Of a stretch of DNA of 7,469 nt, positions 1 through 5,726 are shown one piece after another; positions within the stretch are counted from its first letter, which is position 1, and the number at the start of each line of letters is the position of its first letter. Source of the DNA: Clostridia bacterium (GTDB lineage Bacteria; Bacillota; Clostridia; Oscillospirales; CAG-272). The stretch spans positions 1 through 7,469 of the forward strand of contig JAFXFQ010000216.1 in NCBI GenBank assembly GCA_017520365.1, written 5' to 3'. The notes below the pieces were generated by a model that was given only the letters and a program-made list of their open reading frames with translations, was not told the origin of the DNA and did no database searches. The position numbers were made by a program, and so were the translations under genes.

Positions 1-725
1 ACGACTGTGATATGCTCCTTATAGACGATGTTCAGTTCATCGCAGGTAAGGCATCTACCCAGGAGGAATTCTTCCACACCTTTAATACTCTCTATGATGC
101 TAAAAAGCAGATAGTACTTACCTCTGACCGACCTCCAAAGGAAATGTATACTCTTGAAGAAAGAATTCAGACAAGATTCTCTCAGGGTATCATCGTTGAC
201 GTTCAGCCTCCGGAGTATGAGCTTCGTCTGGCAATTCTCAAAAAGAAGGCGGACAAGGGAAATATCGATATTCCAAATGAGGTAATAATCTTCCTTGCAG
301 AGCGACTTAATTCCAACATAAGAGAGATAGAAGGCGCACTCAAAAAGATCGGTGCCGTTTCTCTCATCTCCGGCAAGCCCGTAACCCTGGAAATGGTAAA
401 AAGCTCTATCCCTGATTACTTCCGTGAAAACAAGCCCGTTGCCGAGACTGTCAACACCATCCTTGAGGTCACTGCAAGAAAATATGACGTTTCCGTTGAG
501 GCTATCCTCGGAAAGAGCAGAACAAAGGTCATTAAAACGGCAAGAAACGTATCTATGTACGTTATTAAAAAGGTCCTTGATCTCTCACTTGGTGACATAG
601 GTAAAATGATGGACCGAGACCACGCAACAGTACATTCCAATATCAAGACCGTAGAAGCTGAAATGAAGACCGACGATAAGATCAATAACGATATTTTCGA
701 GATCATGACGGAGATAAAAAGCTAA
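1..725 (+). CDS. dnaA: Chromosomal replication initiator DnaA, C-terminal part (5' end outside window)
   Basis: DnaA is the AAA+ ATPase that binds DnaA boxes at oriC, melts the origin and recruits the helicase. The open frame enters from the left edge (codons in phase from base 3), so the N-terminal domains, Walker A and true start are missing; about 240 residues remain. Seen in order: Walker B LLIDDVQF at the left edge, sensor I TSDRPPKEM, the arginine-finger stretch RIQTRF, sensor II NSNIREIEGAL, then domain IV from about base 440. Domain IV has the minor-groove arginine (TARNVSMY) and the recognition helix at 615-638. That helix reads RDHATVHS where E. coli has RDHTTVLH, so the Thr435 and His439 equivalents are Ala and Ser; the Pro423 equivalent (SLGDIG) is Gly. 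The gene is followed by the DnaA-box region, as is usual for Firmicutes. Identification is secure; altered box specificity is inference. Confidence 0.98.
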   Translation, partial: DCDMLLIDDVQFIAGKASTQEEFFHTFNTLYDAKKQIVLTSDRPPKEMYTLEERIQTRFSQGIIVDVQPPEYELRLAILKKKADKGNIDIPNEVIIFLAERLNSNIREIEGALKKIGAVSLISGKPVTLEMVKSSIPDYFRENKPVAETVNTILEVTARKYDVSVEAILGKSRTKVIKTARNVSMYVIKKVLDLSLGDIGKMMDRDHATVHSNIKTVEAEMKTDDKINNDIFEIMTEIKS

Positions 726-743
726 TCAACAGCCAAAAATCAG

Positions 744-752
744 TTATCAACA
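744..752 (+). promoter_or_regulatory. DnaA-box-like 9-mer, TTATCAACA
   Basis: TTATCAACA matches the common TTATCCACA box except for A in place of C at position 6. It is the first strong box after the dnaA stop codon. Confidence 0.65.
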
Positions 753-756
753 TATA

Positions 757-773
757 TTTCCACTTGTGGAAAA
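757..773. promoter_or_regulatory. Palindrome with the only consensus DnaA box (TTTTCCACA on the - strand, 765-773)
   Basis: The arms TTTCCAC (757-763) and GTGGAAA (766-772) form a perfect 7-bp inverted repeat around TT. Reading the - strand, 773 to 765 is TTTTCCACA, an exact fit to the classical TTWTNCACA consensus; the + strand arm is a poorer partner box. It is the one place in this origin where the classical CC core occurs, so it may be a high-affinity or dnaA-autoregulatory site. Confidence 0.65.
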
Positions 774-830
774 GTATGTTGACGAATCGTTGAAACAGTA
801 TTATTTCTCAATAAAACCGCGTATTTCGCC

Positions 831-839
831 TATTCAACA
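831..839 (+). promoter_or_regulatory. DnaA-box-like 9-mer, TATTCAACA
   Basis: TATTCAACA differs from the local TTTTCAACA repeat at one position. It lies 2 bases before the next box and in the same orientation. Confidence 0.55.
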
Positions 840-841
840 GC

Positions 842-862
842 TTTTCAACAGGCTGTTGAAAA
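842..862. promoter_or_regulatory. Back-to-back pair of TTTTCAACA boxes
   Basis: TTTTCAACA on the + strand (842-850) and its exact reverse complement TGTTGAAAA (854-862) face each other. The symmetry extends to perfect 10-bp arms (842-851 and 853-862) around a single G at 852. As DNA it is a paired DnaA site; as RNA it could also fold into a hairpin, but no T-run follows, so a terminator is unlikely. Confidence 0.7.
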
Positions 863-888
863 CAGCACTAACGTAAAAATCTACCACA

Positions 889-897
889 TTTTCAACA
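889..897 (+). promoter_or_regulatory. DnaA-box-like 9-mer, TTTTCAACA
   Basis: Exact copy of the local repeat. It forms a facing pair with the inverse copy at 909-917, 11 bases away, which is about one helical turn of spacer. Confidence 0.65.
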
Positions 898-908
898 AGA
901 TGAGCGTA

Positions 909-917
909 TGTTGAAAA
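909..917 (-). promoter_or_regulatory. DnaA-box-like 9-mer, TTTTCAACA on - strand
   Basis: TGTTGAAAA on the + strand, an exact inverse copy of the local repeat. An AT-rich stretch (918-989) follows. Confidence 0.65.
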
Positions 918-964
918 TAAGTTTAAAAATCATAAAATTCGAGAAATATCATAAAAAAATCAAA

Positions 965-973
965 CGTTGAATA
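965..973 (-). promoter_or_regulatory. Weak DnaA-box-like 9-mer, TATTCAACG on - strand
   Basis: CGTTGAATA on the + strand keeps the TTCAAC core but differs at both flanks. It lies between two AT-rich runs. Confidence 0.4.
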
Positions 974-985
974 ATTATTGATTTT

Positions 986-994
986 TTTTCAACA
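986..994 (+). promoter_or_regulatory. DnaA-box-like 9-mer, TTTTCAACA
   Basis: Exact copy of the local repeat, at the end of a run of eight T. Weaker CAAC-containing stretches follow at about 996-1004. Confidence 0.65.
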
Positions 995-1077
995 TCAATC
1001 AACCTCAATTCAAAGCAAAAAAATGAAAACCTTGCCGTCAGATCCCTTTATTTCCAAGGAAAGCAAGGATTTCAACC

Positions 1078-1086
1078 GTTTCAACA
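1078..1086 (+). promoter_or_regulatory. Last DnaA-box-like 9-mer before the unwinding region, GTTTCAACA
   Basis: GTTTCAACA is one base off the local repeat and is preceded directly by a weaker ATTTCAACC (1069-1077). It lies immediately upstream of the triplet-patterned AT-rich tract. In the B. subtilis layout, the box nearest the unwinding element loads DnaA onto the single strand. Confidence 0.55.
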
Positions 1087-1090
1087 GCAT

Positions 1091-1140
1091 CTATAACTAT
1101 TACTTTTTTTAATCTATTATATTATTCTATTCTAATTAAT
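1091..1140. other. Candidate DNA unwinding element with DnaA-trio-like triplets
   Basis: This tract is almost pure A/T. From 1097 the + strand reads CTA TTA CTT TTT, the complement of 3'-GAT-AAT-GAA-AAA-5', which fits the DnaA-trio pattern 3'-(G/A)A(T/A)-5' known from B. subtilis. A further CTA lies at 1091 but is separated by a non-fitting TAA. The tract starts 4-10 bases after the last DnaA-like box and ends just before the dnaN ribosome binding site. The layout matches a basal unwinding system, but in DNA this AT-rich some triplet fits are expected by chance. Confidence 0.5.
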
Positions 1141-1154
1141 CTGCTTCGCAGAGA

Positions 1155-1160
1155 AAAGGA
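1155..1160 (+). promoter_or_regulatory. Ribosome binding site that fixes the dnaN start
   Basis: AAAGGA lies 8 bases before the ATG at 1169. It directly abuts the alternative ATG at 1160, leaving no room for a ribosome to use that codon. The 1169 start is therefore preferred. Confidence 0.7.
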
Positions 1161-1168
1161 TGACTACT

Positions 1169-2326
1169 ATGAAAGTTGTATTTGACAGAGATAAATTACT
1201 TACAGCTCTTGCACCTGCCGCAGCTATTGCTCCCGGCAGAAAGACTATTGCATCTGTAGAGGGTATTCTTTTTGAATGTCCCGGAGATGAGCCCGGTACC
1301 TGTCGCCTTACGGCATACGATATGGAAAAGGGTATGCGCACCTTCGTTGAAACAAGGTCAATGACAGAGGGAAGCTTCATTATAAACAGCCAAAATATTC
1401 TTCAGATCGTAAGAAGTATGCCTTCAGGTGATATCACCATCGACATAGACGATAAAAACCGTGCAAAGATCACAGGAGGCGGCGGATTTTTCGAGATAGG
1501 CTCCATTCCCGGAGAAAGCTATCCAAGTCTTCCTCTTCTTTCCGGAGATAAAAATTATACTATTCCTCAGTATATTTTCAGAAGCCTCATATCAAAAACA
1601 GCCTTTGCTATCGATCAGAACGCTCAGAAGGCTATTTTCACCGGTGTTTACTTCTCTATTGAAGAGGGAATGCTCAAGTGCGTAGGATGTGACGGTAACA
1701 GACTTGGCTTTGCTGAATATGAGATCGGAGACGATGCTCCCGAGGCATCCTTTATCGTTCCCGGAAAGATCCTCTTTGAGCTTATGAAAATGATCCATGA
1801 TTCAGAGGACGATATCACCATCTCACTTGCAAGAAAGCACTGCATCTTCAAGATCGGTGATTATACATACTTCTCCCGCCTTATCGACGGAGAATATCTC
1901 AACTATAAGCGCATTATTCCCGAGGAGTTTGAGAAAACAGCTTATATCAACACAGAAATGATACTTTCTGCAGTAGAAAGAGCATCTATCGTAACTGAGG
2001 ATAAGCTGGGAGGCAGTACTTCAAAGACTTACATAAAGCTTGAATTTGAGGATAAGGTTCTGAAAATATCCTCAGCATCCACAGGAGGAAGCGTTTATGA
2101 AGAGCTTCCTATTGCAATGACAGGAGAAAATCTTGTGATTGCCTTCAAGTGTCGTTTCCTTCTTGATGCTCTTAAGGCTTCTGAGGGCTGTAGCACTGTG
2201 AAATTCAATATGAACGGATCCTTGATGGGTATATGCATCGAGAGCGGAGAAAGCGACGAATCAGAGGAAAAGAAGCCCGTTTCGTATAAGCTCTTTGTTA
2301 TGCCTCTCAGAATGAACGGCAGATAA
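1169..2326 (+). CDS. dnaN: DNA polymerase III beta subunit (sliding clamp) DnaN
   Basis: DnaN is the ring-shaped dimer that tethers the replicative polymerase to DNA and docks repair and initiation-control proteins. The product is 385 residues, close to the usual 365-380, with the three-subdomain clamp layout. It begins MKVVFDRDKLL, like other DnaN proteins, and ends VMPLRMNGR, a variant of the C-terminal MPMRL-type stretch that lines the partner-binding pocket. The ATG at 1160 would add three residues but lacks ribosome-binding spacing. It follows the origin region, as in most Firmicutes. No convincing promoter was seen; TATAAC at 1092-1097 could be a -10 element but lacks a good -35. The identification rests on motif and context. 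Confidence 0.97.
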   Translation: MKVVFDRDKLLTALAPAAAIAPGRKTIASVEGILFECPGDEPGTCRLTAYDMEKGMRTFVETRSMTEGSFIINSQNILQIVRSMPSGDITIDIDDKNRAKITGGGGFFEIGSIPGESYPSLPLLSGDKNYTIPQYIFRSLISKTAFAIDQNAQKAIFTGVYFSIEEGMLKCVGCDGNRLGFAEYEIGDDAPEASFIVPGKILFELMKMIHDSEDDITISLARKHCIFKIGDYTYFSRLIDGEYLNYKRIIPEEFEKTAYINTEMILSAVERASIVTEDKLGGSTSKTYIKLEFEDKVLKISSASTGGSVYEELPIAMTGENLVIAFKCRFLLDALKASEGCSTVKFNMNGSLMGICIESGESDESEEKKPVSYKLFVMPLRMNGR

Positions 2327-2347
2327 GACAAAAATTAAAAAAATTTT

Positions 2348-2360
2348 CCCCCTTCGGGGG
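2348..2360. repeat. Hairpin 1 of the dnaN-remB array (CCCCC/GGGGG, loop TTC)
   Basis: A perfect 5-bp G/C stem lies 21 bases after dnaN. On the + strand no T-run follows, so it does not look like a dnaN terminator. On the - strand it would be followed by an A/T-rich run with several T (complement of 2334-2347), but no leftward gene needs it. Confidence 0.6.
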
Positions 2361-2382
2361 ATATATGATGAGCTTCATTGCA

Positions 2383-2403
2383 AAAGAGGCATTATGCCTC
2401 TTT
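2383..2403. repeat. Hairpin 2 of the array (9-bp arms, loop TTA)
   Basis: The arms AAAGAGGCA (2383-2391) and TGCCTCTTT (2395-2403) are perfect complements. Only the three T of the stem itself end it and then GAAAAGC follows, so terminator function is doubtful. Confidence 0.65.
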
Positions 2404-2433
2404 GAAAAGCTTTGATAAAACAGTTAACATCCC

Positions 2434-2454
2434 CCCACTCCGTAACGGAGTGGG
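2434..2454. repeat. Hairpin 3 of the array (10-bp arms, 1-base centre)
   Basis: The arms CCCACTCCGT (2434-2443) and ACGGAGTGGG (2445-2454) are perfect complements around one A. This strong palindrome, flanked by C-rich and G-rich runs, resembles dispersed intergenic palindromes. No T-run follows. Confidence 0.7.
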
Positions 2455-2475
2455 TAGGGAAAGGTTAGAAAAATA

Positions 2476-2494
2476 CCGCAGGCAAAGCCTGCGG
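2476..2494. repeat. Hairpin 4 of the array (8-bp G/C-rich arms, loop AAA)
   Basis: The arms CCGCAGGC (2476-2483) and GCCTGCGG (2487-2494) are perfect complements. The stem ends 19 bases before the remB start and is followed by an A-run rather than a T-run. It could be a leader stem, an RNA-processing site or a dispersed palindrome. Confidence 0.7.
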
Positions 2495-2513
2495 CGAAAA
2501 AATTGAGAAATTT

Positions 2514-2771
2514 ATGTTTTTACACGTTGGATCAAATACGGTTATAAGGAAAAAAGATATTATAGGTTTTTTTGATATAGACTCACAGAACACACCGGAA
2601 ACAACAAAAAAGTTTTTGCGCCGCGCTGAAAAGGAAGGAAAAAGCGAGCTTTGCGGATATGATCTCCCGAAGGCATTTATCCTTGTTAACGATGGCAATG
2701 AAGACAGAGTGATACTTACTCACCTTTCTTCAAAAACTCTTGAAGGAAGAGCGGAATTGCCGCTGACCTAA
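2514..2771 (+). CDS. remB: DUF370 / RemB-type small regulatory protein (YaaB family)
   Basis: An 85-residue protein that resembles B. subtilis RemB (YaaB, about 81 residues). It has the N-terminal pattern FLHVGSNTVIRKKDIIGFFDID, a charged middle (KKFLRRAEKEGK) and a C-terminal LSSKTLEGRAEL stretch matching the family's LSSSTL..RA. Its relative RemA (also DUF370) is a DNA-binding activator of biofilm-matrix genes in Bacillus; the role of RemB is less clear, so function here is not assigned. Placement directly before gyrB is the usual one. The ribosome binding site is weak (GAG at 2505-2507, six bases before ATG). No signal peptide or membrane segment is evident. The symbol follows family resemblance and position. 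Confidence 0.85.
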   Translation: MFLHVGSNTVIRKKDIIGFFDIDSQNTPETTKKFLRRAEKEGKSELCGYDLPKAFILVNDGNEDRVILTHLSSKTLEGRAELPLT

Positions 2772-2833
2772 GAGAAGTTTTGAAAATTAAGCAAAATACG
2801 AAGCAAGCTTTAAATATAACTAATTGTAAACCC

Positions 2834-2874
2834 TTCTTAAAGTTCTTTTGCTACTTTTCTTTCAAGAAAAGTAG
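2834..2874 (+). repeat. 41-bp repeat, copy 1, upstream of gyrB, with 11-bp hairpin
   Basis: A 41-bp block starting TTCTTAAAGTTCTTTTG and ending in a hairpin: arms CTACTTTTCTT (2851-2861) and AAGAAAAGTAG (2864-2874) around TC. The second copy at 5831-5871 is identical except that the two central bases are GA. This copy ends 21 bases before the gyrB ATG. It could be a shared leader or regulatory element of the gyrase genes, or a dispersed intergenic repeat. No T-run follows the stem, so it does not look like a terminator. Confidence 0.85.
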
Positions 2875-2884
2875 GTGACAGAAA

Positions 2885-2889
2885 CGGAG
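2885..2889 (+). promoter_or_regulatory. Ribosome binding site that fixes the gyrB start
   Basis: CGGAG lies 6 bases before the ATG at 2896. An in-frame GTG at 2875 would put this site inside the coding region and would begin directly after the repeat hairpin, so the ATG is preferred. Confidence 0.7.
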
Positions 2890-2895
2890 ATAAAA

Positions 2896-4845
2896 ATGGC
2901 AGAAAACATTAAAAACGAGGCTCAGACCCCCGCTTACGACGAAAATCAGATACAGGTGCTTGAGGGCCTTGAGGCCGTAAGAAAACGCCCCGGTATGTAC
3001 ATCGGTACTACATCTCTCGGCGGACTTCACCATCTCGTATACGAGATAGTGGACAACTCCATTGACGAGGCAATGGCAGGTCACTGTGACAAAATCGAGG
3101 TTACCATTATGCCTGACGGTACCGTTGCCGTACAGGATAACGGCAGAGGCGTACCCAGCGGTACGCACGCAAAGATGGGCATTCCAACTCTTGAGGTGGT
3201 ATTCACGGTTCTCCACGCAGGAGGTAAATTCGGCGGAGAAGGATATAAGATCTCCGGTGGTCTTCACGGCGTTGGTGCGTCTGTAGTAAACGCTCTTTCC
3301 GAATGGATGGAGGTTGATAACTGCCATGACGGTAAGCGCTATCAGATGCGCTTTGAAAAGGGTAAGACTGTCGGCGAGTTCAAGTGCATTGGTGATGCGG
3401 GAGACAGAAAGGGTCTGTACGTCCGCTTTAAGCCTGACAGCACCATATTTGAGGACGTTAATTTCGATTACGATATCCTTAAAAAAAGACTCCGTGAGCA
3501 GGCATTCCTTAACGCAGGTATCCGCATAATAATTAAGGACCTTCGCCCCGGACACGAGGACAACGAGGGTGAGCCCCTTCAGGACGATTTCATGTATGAG
3601 GGAGGTATTCGCTCCTTCGTTGAGTATATCGGCAAAAATAAGGGAGAAAAGCTCCATCCCGACGTTATTTATATGAAGGCCCAGAAGGATGATATTACAG
3701 CAGAGGTGGCTCTCCAGTATAACGACAGCTTTAATGAGCTTATCGTTACCTTTGCTAACAATATGTCAACCATAGACGGCGGTACTCATGAGGTTGGCTT
3801 TAAAACTGCTCTTACAAAGGCTATAAATGAGTACGGTAAGAAGATCGGTGCCATTAAGGTAAGCGAGGACAAGCTTTCCGGTGAGGACGCCAGAGAAGGT
3901 ATCTGCGCCGTTGTTTCCGTAAAGCTCCCCGATGCCCAGTTCGAAAGCCAGACAAAGGCAAAGCTTGGTAATTCCGAAATAAAGACTATAGTAGATAAGA
4001 TCGTTTACCAGAAGCTTGAGGAGTATTTCGAGGAAAATCCCTCAGTCGGTAAGCTCATTATAGAAAAAGCACTTACCGCTCGCCGCGCAAGAGAGGCAGC
4101 GAGAAAAGCAAGAGACCTTACAAGAAGAAAGAACGTCCTTGAGGGCTCCACTCTTCCCGGTAAGCTTGCTGACTGTCAGGACAGACGTGTTGAGTTCACA
4201 GAGCTCTACCTCGTAGAGGGAGACTCTGCGGGAGGTAGCGCAAAGAGCGGCAGAGACAGCCATTTCCAAGCTATCCTTCCCCTTCGCGGTAAGGTGCTTA
4301 ACGTAGAAAAATCAAGACTTGATAAGGTATATTCAAACCCCTCCATAATACCTATCATACAGGCCCTGGGATGCGGTATCGGCGAGGATTTTGATATCAA
4401 CAAGCTCCGCTACGGCAAGATAATCATTATGGCCGATGCAGACGTTGACGGATCTCATATCCGCGTACTTCTCCTTACATTCTTCTTCCGTCATATGAGA
4501 CAGCTTATTGAAGACGGTCATATCTATCTTGCTCAGCCCCCTCTCTATAAGGTATATAAGGGCAAGCAGCAGGAATATGCCTTCTCAGACGCGGAACGCG
4601 ATGCGATCATCGAGAAAATGGGAGGCCATGCAGAGGCTGAGAGATATAAGGGTCTTGGTGAGATGGATGCATCTCAGCTTTGGGAAACTACAATGGACCC
4701 TGAAACAAGAACTCTCCTCAAGGTTGAAATGGAGGATGCGGTGGCTTGTGATGAGGCCTTCTCACTTCTTATGGGTGACAAGGTAGAGCCGAGACGCGAG
4801 TTTATCGAGCAGAATGCACGCTTTGCGGAGAATATTGATATCTGA
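2896..4845 (+). CDS. gyrB: DNA gyrase subunit B
   Basis: GyrB is the ATPase half of gyrase, which with GyrA introduces negative supercoils ahead of the fork. It is 649 residues, normal for a Firmicute GyrB. The GHKL ATPase region shows RPGMYIG (31-37), the catalytic Glu50 with Asn54 (YEIVDNSIDEA), DNGRGVP (81-87) and the glycine loop GLHGVG (122-127). The TOPRIM domain has EGDSAGGSAK from Glu441 and the metal-binding DADVDGSH from Asp514. The end carries RYKGLGEMD and RREFIEQNA, typical of GyrB. The resistance position matching E. coli Asp426 is Asp443 (wild type); the Lys447 equivalent is Arg464, common in Firmicutes as I recall. Its TGA overlaps the next gene's ATG (TGATG). ParE is unlikely given the origin-linked position and the gyrA gene downstream. 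Confidence 0.98.
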   Translation: MAENIKNEAQTPAYDENQIQVLEGLEAVRKRPGMYIGTTSLGGLHHLVYEIVDNSIDEAMAGHCDKIEVTIMPDGTVAVQDNGRGVPSGTHAKMGIPTLEVVFTVLHAGGKFGGEGYKISGGLHGVGASVVNALSEWMEVDNCHDGKRYQMRFEKGKTVGEFKCIGDAGDRKGLYVRFKPDSTIFEDVNFDYDILKKRLREQAFLNAGIRIIIKDLRPGHEDNEGEPLQDDFMYEGGIRSFVEYIGKNKGEKLHPDVIYMKAQKDDITAEVALQYNDSFNELIVTFANNMSTIDGGTHEVGFKTALTKAINEYGKKIGAIKVSEDKLSGEDAREGICAVVSVKLPDAQFESQTKAKLGNSEIKTIVDKIVYQKLEEYFEENPSVGKLIIEKALTARRAREAARKARDLTRRKNVLEGSTLPGKLADCQDRRVEFTELYLVEGDSAGGSAKSGRDSHFQAILPLRGKVLNVEKSRLDKVYSNPSIIPIIQALGCGIGEDFDINKLRYGKIIIMADADVDGSHIRVLLLTFFFRHMRQLIEDGHIYLAQPPLYKVYKGKQQEYAFSDAERDAIIEKMGGHAEAERYKGLGEMDASQLWETTMDPETRTLLKVEMEDAVACDEAFSLLMGDKVEPRREFIEQNARFAENIDI

Positions 4846-5723
4846 TGAAAATTATTACTGTAACATTAAACCCGTGTATTGATGCGGACTATAAGCTGAC
4901 TGCACCATTTATCGCAGGCGAGCTTAACAGAGTGCCTGAGCCAAGTATTACGTATAGCGGTAAGGGAATAAACGTATCCAAAGCCCTGTACAAAATGGGC
5001 CGAGACAGTGTCGCTATGGGTATCTTTGCCTCAGACGGAATGGACAGAGAGCTGAGAAAAATGGGTATATGCGTCTCCGGTGTCAACAGACCGGGTAACG
5101 TGAGAAGAAATACCGCCATTATAGATTCAAACGGCGTCCAGACTCAGATAAATGAGCCGGGACAGGCTGTCAGCGAGGAAAAGCTTCGCGAATTTATCGG
5201 CCTTTATAAATCTGAGCTTAATTGTCAGGGCGGCTGCGTAGTCCTCCTTTCAGGAAGTATCCCTCCGGGAATTTCAAAGGATATCTACAGAAAGCTTTGT
5301 ACCATTGCAAGAAACGCAGGAGCATACGTTATCCTCGATTGCGACGGAGAGGCTCTTAAGGAAGGTATGGAGGCAATTCCCGACCTTATAAAGCCAAACC
5401 GGGAGGAATTTGAAGAGATAAACGGTAAAAAGCTTGAAGGTTTAGGTGAGGAGCTCAGAATCAATGCGGCAAAGGAAGCCCTCCGTTTTCATCTCACCAA
5501 TCATTCGTCCGTGCTACTCACACTGGGTGAAGACGGAAGCGTGTACGCAGGTCCTGAGGGTTGCTTTATGACAGAGGCTCACAAGGCCGATATCAAAACA
5601 TTTAAGGGAGCGGGTGACAGCTTCCTTGCAGCATTTGTGCTCTACCATATCGTGGAGGATAAGGATTGCGAGACCTCTCTCGTTCTTGCATCTGCGGCAG
5701 CAGCAAGATATCTTTCCGAGTGA
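4845..5723 (+). CDS. PfkB-family sugar-phosphate kinase, 1-phosphofructokinase / tagatose-6-phosphate kinase type
   Basis: A 292-residue ribokinase-fold kinase, expected to act in the cytosol and transfer phosphate from ATP to a ketose phosphate. Family marks in order: TLNPCID (7-13; usually NPAID), the substrate-binding SGKGINVSKAL (38-48; the first Gly of GGKG is Ser), R-N and NEPG (88-106) typical of the FruK/LacC branch, LSGSIPPG, LIKPNREEF, LTLGEDG, and the ATP-site and catalytic GAGDS (255-259, Asp258 as base). All key residues are present, so it is probably active; it is slightly shorter than the usual 305-315. The substrate (fructose-1-P, tagatose-6-P or fructose-6-P) cannot be told, and no PTS gene is in view, so no symbol is given. 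Its ATG overlaps the gyrB stop and the nearest GGAG (4827-4830) is 14 bases away, so translation probably depends on gyrB. A kinase between gyrB and gyrA is unusual. Confidence 0.92.
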   Translation: MKIITVTLNPCIDADYKLTAPFIAGELNRVPEPSITYSGKGINVSKALYKMGRDSVAMGIFASDGMDRELRKMGICVSGVNRPGNVRRNTAIIDSNGVQTQINEPGQAVSEEKLREFIGLYKSELNCQGGCVVLLSGSIPPGISKDIYRKLCTIARNAGAYVILDCDGEALKEGMEAIPDLIKPNREEFEEINGKKLEGLGEELRINAAKEALRFHLTNHSSVLLTLGEDGSVYAGPEGCFMTEAHKADIKTFKGAGDSFLAAFVLYHIVEDKDCETSLVLASAAAARYLSE

Positions 5724-5726
5724 AAT

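Larger units (their letters stand above)
726..1159. other. Probable origin of replication (oriC), dnaA-dnaN intergenic region
   Basis: This AT-rich gene-free stretch between dnaA and dnaN is where Firmicute origins normally lie. It holds at least ten 9-mers resembling DnaA boxes on both strands between 744 and 1086, five of them exactly TTTTCAACA. An AT-rich tract with DnaA-trio-like triplets (1091-1140) follows just before dnaN. The boxes include a tight back-to-back pair (842-862) and a palindrome containing the only consensus TTTTCCACA (765-773). A weaker 9-mer, TAATCAACA (723-731), overlaps the dnaA stop codon. A second AT-rich stretch lies at about 918-989. No open reading frame or RNA gene was recognised here. 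Function as origin is inferred from position and box density. Confidence 0.88.

Noticed and set aside
842..917. Origin repeats as a CRISPR array
   Set aside because: The units are 9-mers in both orientations with irregular spacing, which fits DnaA boxes and not CRISPR repeats and spacers.
1030..1068. CCTTGC/GCAAGG inverted repeat and inner TTTCC/GGAAA before dnaN
   Set aside because: The arms are only 6 and 5 bp with long or interrupted loops and no T-run; not strong enough to call a terminator or operator.
1160..1168. Alternative dnaN start at ATG 1160
   Set aside because: The ribosome binding site directly touches this codon, whereas ATG 1169 has 8-base spacing and gives the usual DnaN N-terminus (MK...).
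2348..2494. The four hairpins as rho-independent terminators of dnaN
   Set aside because: None is followed by a T-run on the + strand, so they are recorded as inverted repeats instead.
2780..2820. Possible gyrB promoter (TTGAAA at 2780 and TATAAC at 2815)
   Set aside because: The spacer is 29 bases, far from the usual 17; no other -35 fits.
2875..2895. Alternative gyrB start at GTG 2875
   Set aside because: It would begin right at the end of the repeat hairpin with no ribosome binding site, while ATG 2896 has CGGAG six bases upstream.
2851..3657. 268-codon open frame on the - strand
   Set aside because: It lies opposite gyrB, whose protein is unmistakable; the translation shows no recognisable family and it has no credible ribosome binding site. 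It is a shadow of gyrB codon use.
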